Shown: positions 5,943 through 7,501 of the stretch, piece by piece
Layout: every line of letters begins with the position of its first letter
How positions within the stretch are numbered: the stretch's first letter is position 1
Source: Chitinophagaceae bacterium
GTDB taxonomy: Bacteria > Bacteroidota > Bacteroidia > Chitinophagales > Chitinophagaceae
Assembly (NCBI GenBank): GCA_003455235.1
Contig: DMRT01000168.1
Location: 1 to 7,501, forward strand
Length of the DNA stretch: 7,501 bases
Direction of reading: 5' to 3'
Notes under the pieces: model-generated
What the model saw: only the letters and a program-made list of their open reading frames with translations
The model's database searches: none
Told to the model about the DNA's origin: nothing
Made by a program: the position numbers and the translations under genes

Positions 5943-7449
5943 TTCTTATTTTTTCAATAATGTCTTCATTTCCCAGCACGGCCATGCAGGTTACCAGCCC
6001 GCTCATCGTGGCGCCCAGCACGCCGTGTAAGTTAAGATTCTGACCGGTAAGAAAGAGGTTGGGGATCTTGGTCCGGGGAGAGATGAATGTTTTCAGCGGG
6101 TTGCGGTAATCCTTGGCAATGCCATACATCGAACCATCGTCGTTGCCGATATAATCCCGGTACGACAACGGCGTGGCCGTATAATAAGACTGGATTGCAT
6201 TTCTTAACCCGGGAAATTTCTCTTCCACCAGGCTGATCAATTTTTCTGCCTTTCTTGTTTTGAACGCTTCATAATCTTTTCCCCTGTCCACCTCATTGGC
6301 AACCGTGTTGAAGGTACCGGCCCATTTCTCCACTTCCTCAAAGCGCATATAGGTGAGTATGGTCATCGATTCGGCGTATGCTTCTGTTTTGGAAGAAGAA
6401 GCGAAGAACAGCGAATAGGCCAGTGGCCAGTTTTCGTCCGTATGGGCAGCGGGGTGCCATACATGTCCTTCTTTCTGGTAATAATAATTGTGCTTGGTAT
6501 GCGGAAAGGCGTTCTTTTTGAAAACTATGTTTACAATGAAAGAAGAAACCGTATTCTCCAGATCTTTCACCCGGCTGCGGTATGCCGGTTTGATGAGTTC
6601 TGTTTCTGTCATCTCCAGTGTACGCACCGGGTGCATATTGCTGATGAAGTTCTTTCCGTATACATGAGTTCCGTTGGCCAGTTCAACCGAAACCACCTTC
6701 CCTTCTTCCACAACAATCTTTTTTACTTCAGTATTGCGCCGGATATCTCCCCCATGCTTCCGGATGTTCTGCACCATGTACTTGGTGATGTTGGATCCGC
6801 CGTCGATGCATTTCCACGAGCTTTCTATGTAGCTGTTAAGAATCATGGCGTGTACATACAACGGCGTTTTATTCCCCTGCAATACATACAGCATGTTGTT
6901 GCCTACCAGCACTGCCTGTAATTTTTTGTCGGAAGTGATGGATTCAATGAATTGCTGCAGGTCAATCTCAAGCACGGAGGTTTTTTCATTCACATCGCCG
7001 CCCGACCGCAGGTTATACAGGGGAAACCTGCTGCATACTTCTTTGATCTTATCACAGTAGGTCCGCAGCGCTTTTTCTTCATGGGGGAAATCCTTCAGCA
7101 GGTGCCGGATAAAGTTTTCATAGCCCTGTGCATATACGTATTCTTTGGGATCGTTCTGAATGATGATCTTGTCAAACACATCCTCGTCCATCTTCTGCAG
7201 TTTCAGCCTTCCGATGAGCCCGAGGTACTTGAACACCTGGTAAAGGTTTTGTCCTTCCCCGAGTCCGCCAAGGTAATGTACCCCGGAGTCGAAGATCACT
7301 TTATCACGAACGTATGTTTGCAGGCTGCCGCCTGCCTGCTTATTTTTTTCGAGCACACATACCTTATACCCTTCCCGGCCCAGTATGTCAGCGCATATCA
7401 GTCCGCCCATGCCGCTGCCGATGATTACTATGTCGAATTGTTGTTGCAA
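5935..7449 (-). CDS. FAD-dependent phytoene desaturase/retinol saturase-like oxidoreductase, 504 aa
   Basis: This is a CrtI-type flavoprotein of the phytoene desaturase, carotenoid isomerase and retinol saturase group, which act on long conjugated or isoprenoid lipids. The N-terminal Rossmann motif VIIGSGMGG (8-16) is followed by VLEKN with Glu34, AGGSL (39-43) and FDSGVHYLGG (53-62). The C-terminal FAD-binding block PNLFLTGQNLNLHGVLGATMSG spans 463-484. Length is normal for the family. The start is TTG (7447-7449). A stop lies in frame four codons upstream and the first ATG is residue 14, inside the FAD motif, so TTG is the best start. The preceding DNA is A-rich with no Shine-Dalgarno sequence. 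The stop codon overlaps the C45 gene by eight bases, implying one transcript. No carotenoid genes (crtB, crtY) are visible. Flexirubin clusters carry enzymes of this type, so a reaction on the aryl polyene is inferred. The substrate is unknown. Confidence 0.85.
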   Translation of the reverse strand: MQQQFDIVIIGSGMGGLICADILGREGYKVCVLEKNKQAGGSLQTYVRDKVIFDSGVHYLGGLGEGQNLYQVFKYLGLIGRLKLQKMDEDVFDKIIIQNDPKEYVYAQGYENFIRHLLKDFPHEEKALRTYCDKIKEVCSRFPLYNLRSGGDVNEKTSVLEIDLQQFIESITSDKKLQAVLVGNNMLYVLQGNKTPLYVHAMILNSYIESSWKCIDGGSNITKYMVQNIRKHGGDIRRNTEVKKIVVEEGKVVSVELANGTHVYGKNFISNMHPVRTLEMTETELIKPAYRSRVKDLENTVSSFIVNIVFKKNAFPHTKHNYYYQKEGHVWHPAAHTDENWPLAYSLFFASSSKTEAYAESMTILTYMRFEEVEKWAGTFNTVANEVDRGKDYEAFKTRKAEKLISLVEEKFPGLRNAIQSYYTATPLSYRDYIGNDDGSMYGIAKDYRNPLKTFISPRTKIPNLFLTGQNLNLHGVLGATMSGLVTCMAVLGNEDIIEKIRNA

Positions 7450-7470
7450 TGTATGTTTTTAAACCTGTTT

Positions 7471-7501
7471 GGTTTAGGAGGTTTAGGGGTTTAGGGGTTT
7501 A
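7471..7501. repeat. Telomere-like GGTTTAGG short tandem repeat, cut by the window edge
   Basis: GGTTTAGG occurs at 7471-7478, 7480-7487 and 7488-7495, and a partial GGTTTA fills 7496-7501. The period is eight, with one extra A at 7479. The + strand carries four G runs separated by TTTA or A, so a G-quadruplex is conceivable. The array lies just upstream of the oxidoreductase TTG start, with an AAACC/GGTTT hairpin (7461-7475) between. Its full length is not visible. Confidence 0.75.

Noticed and set aside
6952..7494. 180-residue open frame on the + strand over the start of the oxidoreductase gene
   Set aside because: It is antisense to a gene with clear FAD-binding motifs, its translation shows no coherent domain, and it would begin inside that gene.

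Overview
The window looks like a chromosomal piece of a Bacteroidota bacterium, most likely from the Chitinophagaceae or a near relative. Four signs point there: moderate GC, start sites without Shine-Dalgarno sequences, one good match to the Bacteroidota -7 promoter element (TAnnTTTG), and several intergenic palindromes of a kind I associate with that group. The phylum is a confident inference; the family is less certain.

Left part (1-2330, + strand): two genes for exported proteins of unknown function, 198 and 543 residues. They lie 51 bases apart, probably form one transcript, and have a plausible promoter at about 20-27. Convergence zone (2331-2420): a compact set of nested inverted repeats (REP-like) between this pair and the genes on the other strand. 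It may also terminate transcription.

Right part (7449 down to 2421, - strand): four genes in one direction. In transcription order they are an FAD-dependent phytoene desaturase/retinol saturase-like oxidoreductase (TTG start), a membrane-anchored C45-family Ntn acyltransferase/hydrolase (8-base overlap), holo-ACP synthase AcpS, and a PaaK-like adenylate-forming ligase (ATGA overlap). A 190-base gap between the C45 gene and acpS holds five alternating palindromes, including a two-copy direct repeat with an exact 75-base period. Differences between the two copies include base-pair-preserving double changes.

An ACP-activating enzyme, an aryl-acid ligase, a CrtI-like oxidoreductase and a C45 acyltransferase together resemble the accessory end of a flexirubin-type aryl polyene/dialkylresorcinol pigment cluster. 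On that reading AcpS arms the carrier proteins, the ligase activates the aromatic starter acid, the oxidoreductase acts on the polyene or aryl moiety, and the C45 enzyme makes or breaks an acyl bond in the periplasm. The defining genes (ketosynthases, carrier proteins, aromatic ammonia-lyase, DarA/DarB) are not in the window, so the pathway is an inference from gene content. They would be expected beyond position 7501. The right edge carries a short GGTTTAGG repeat array.
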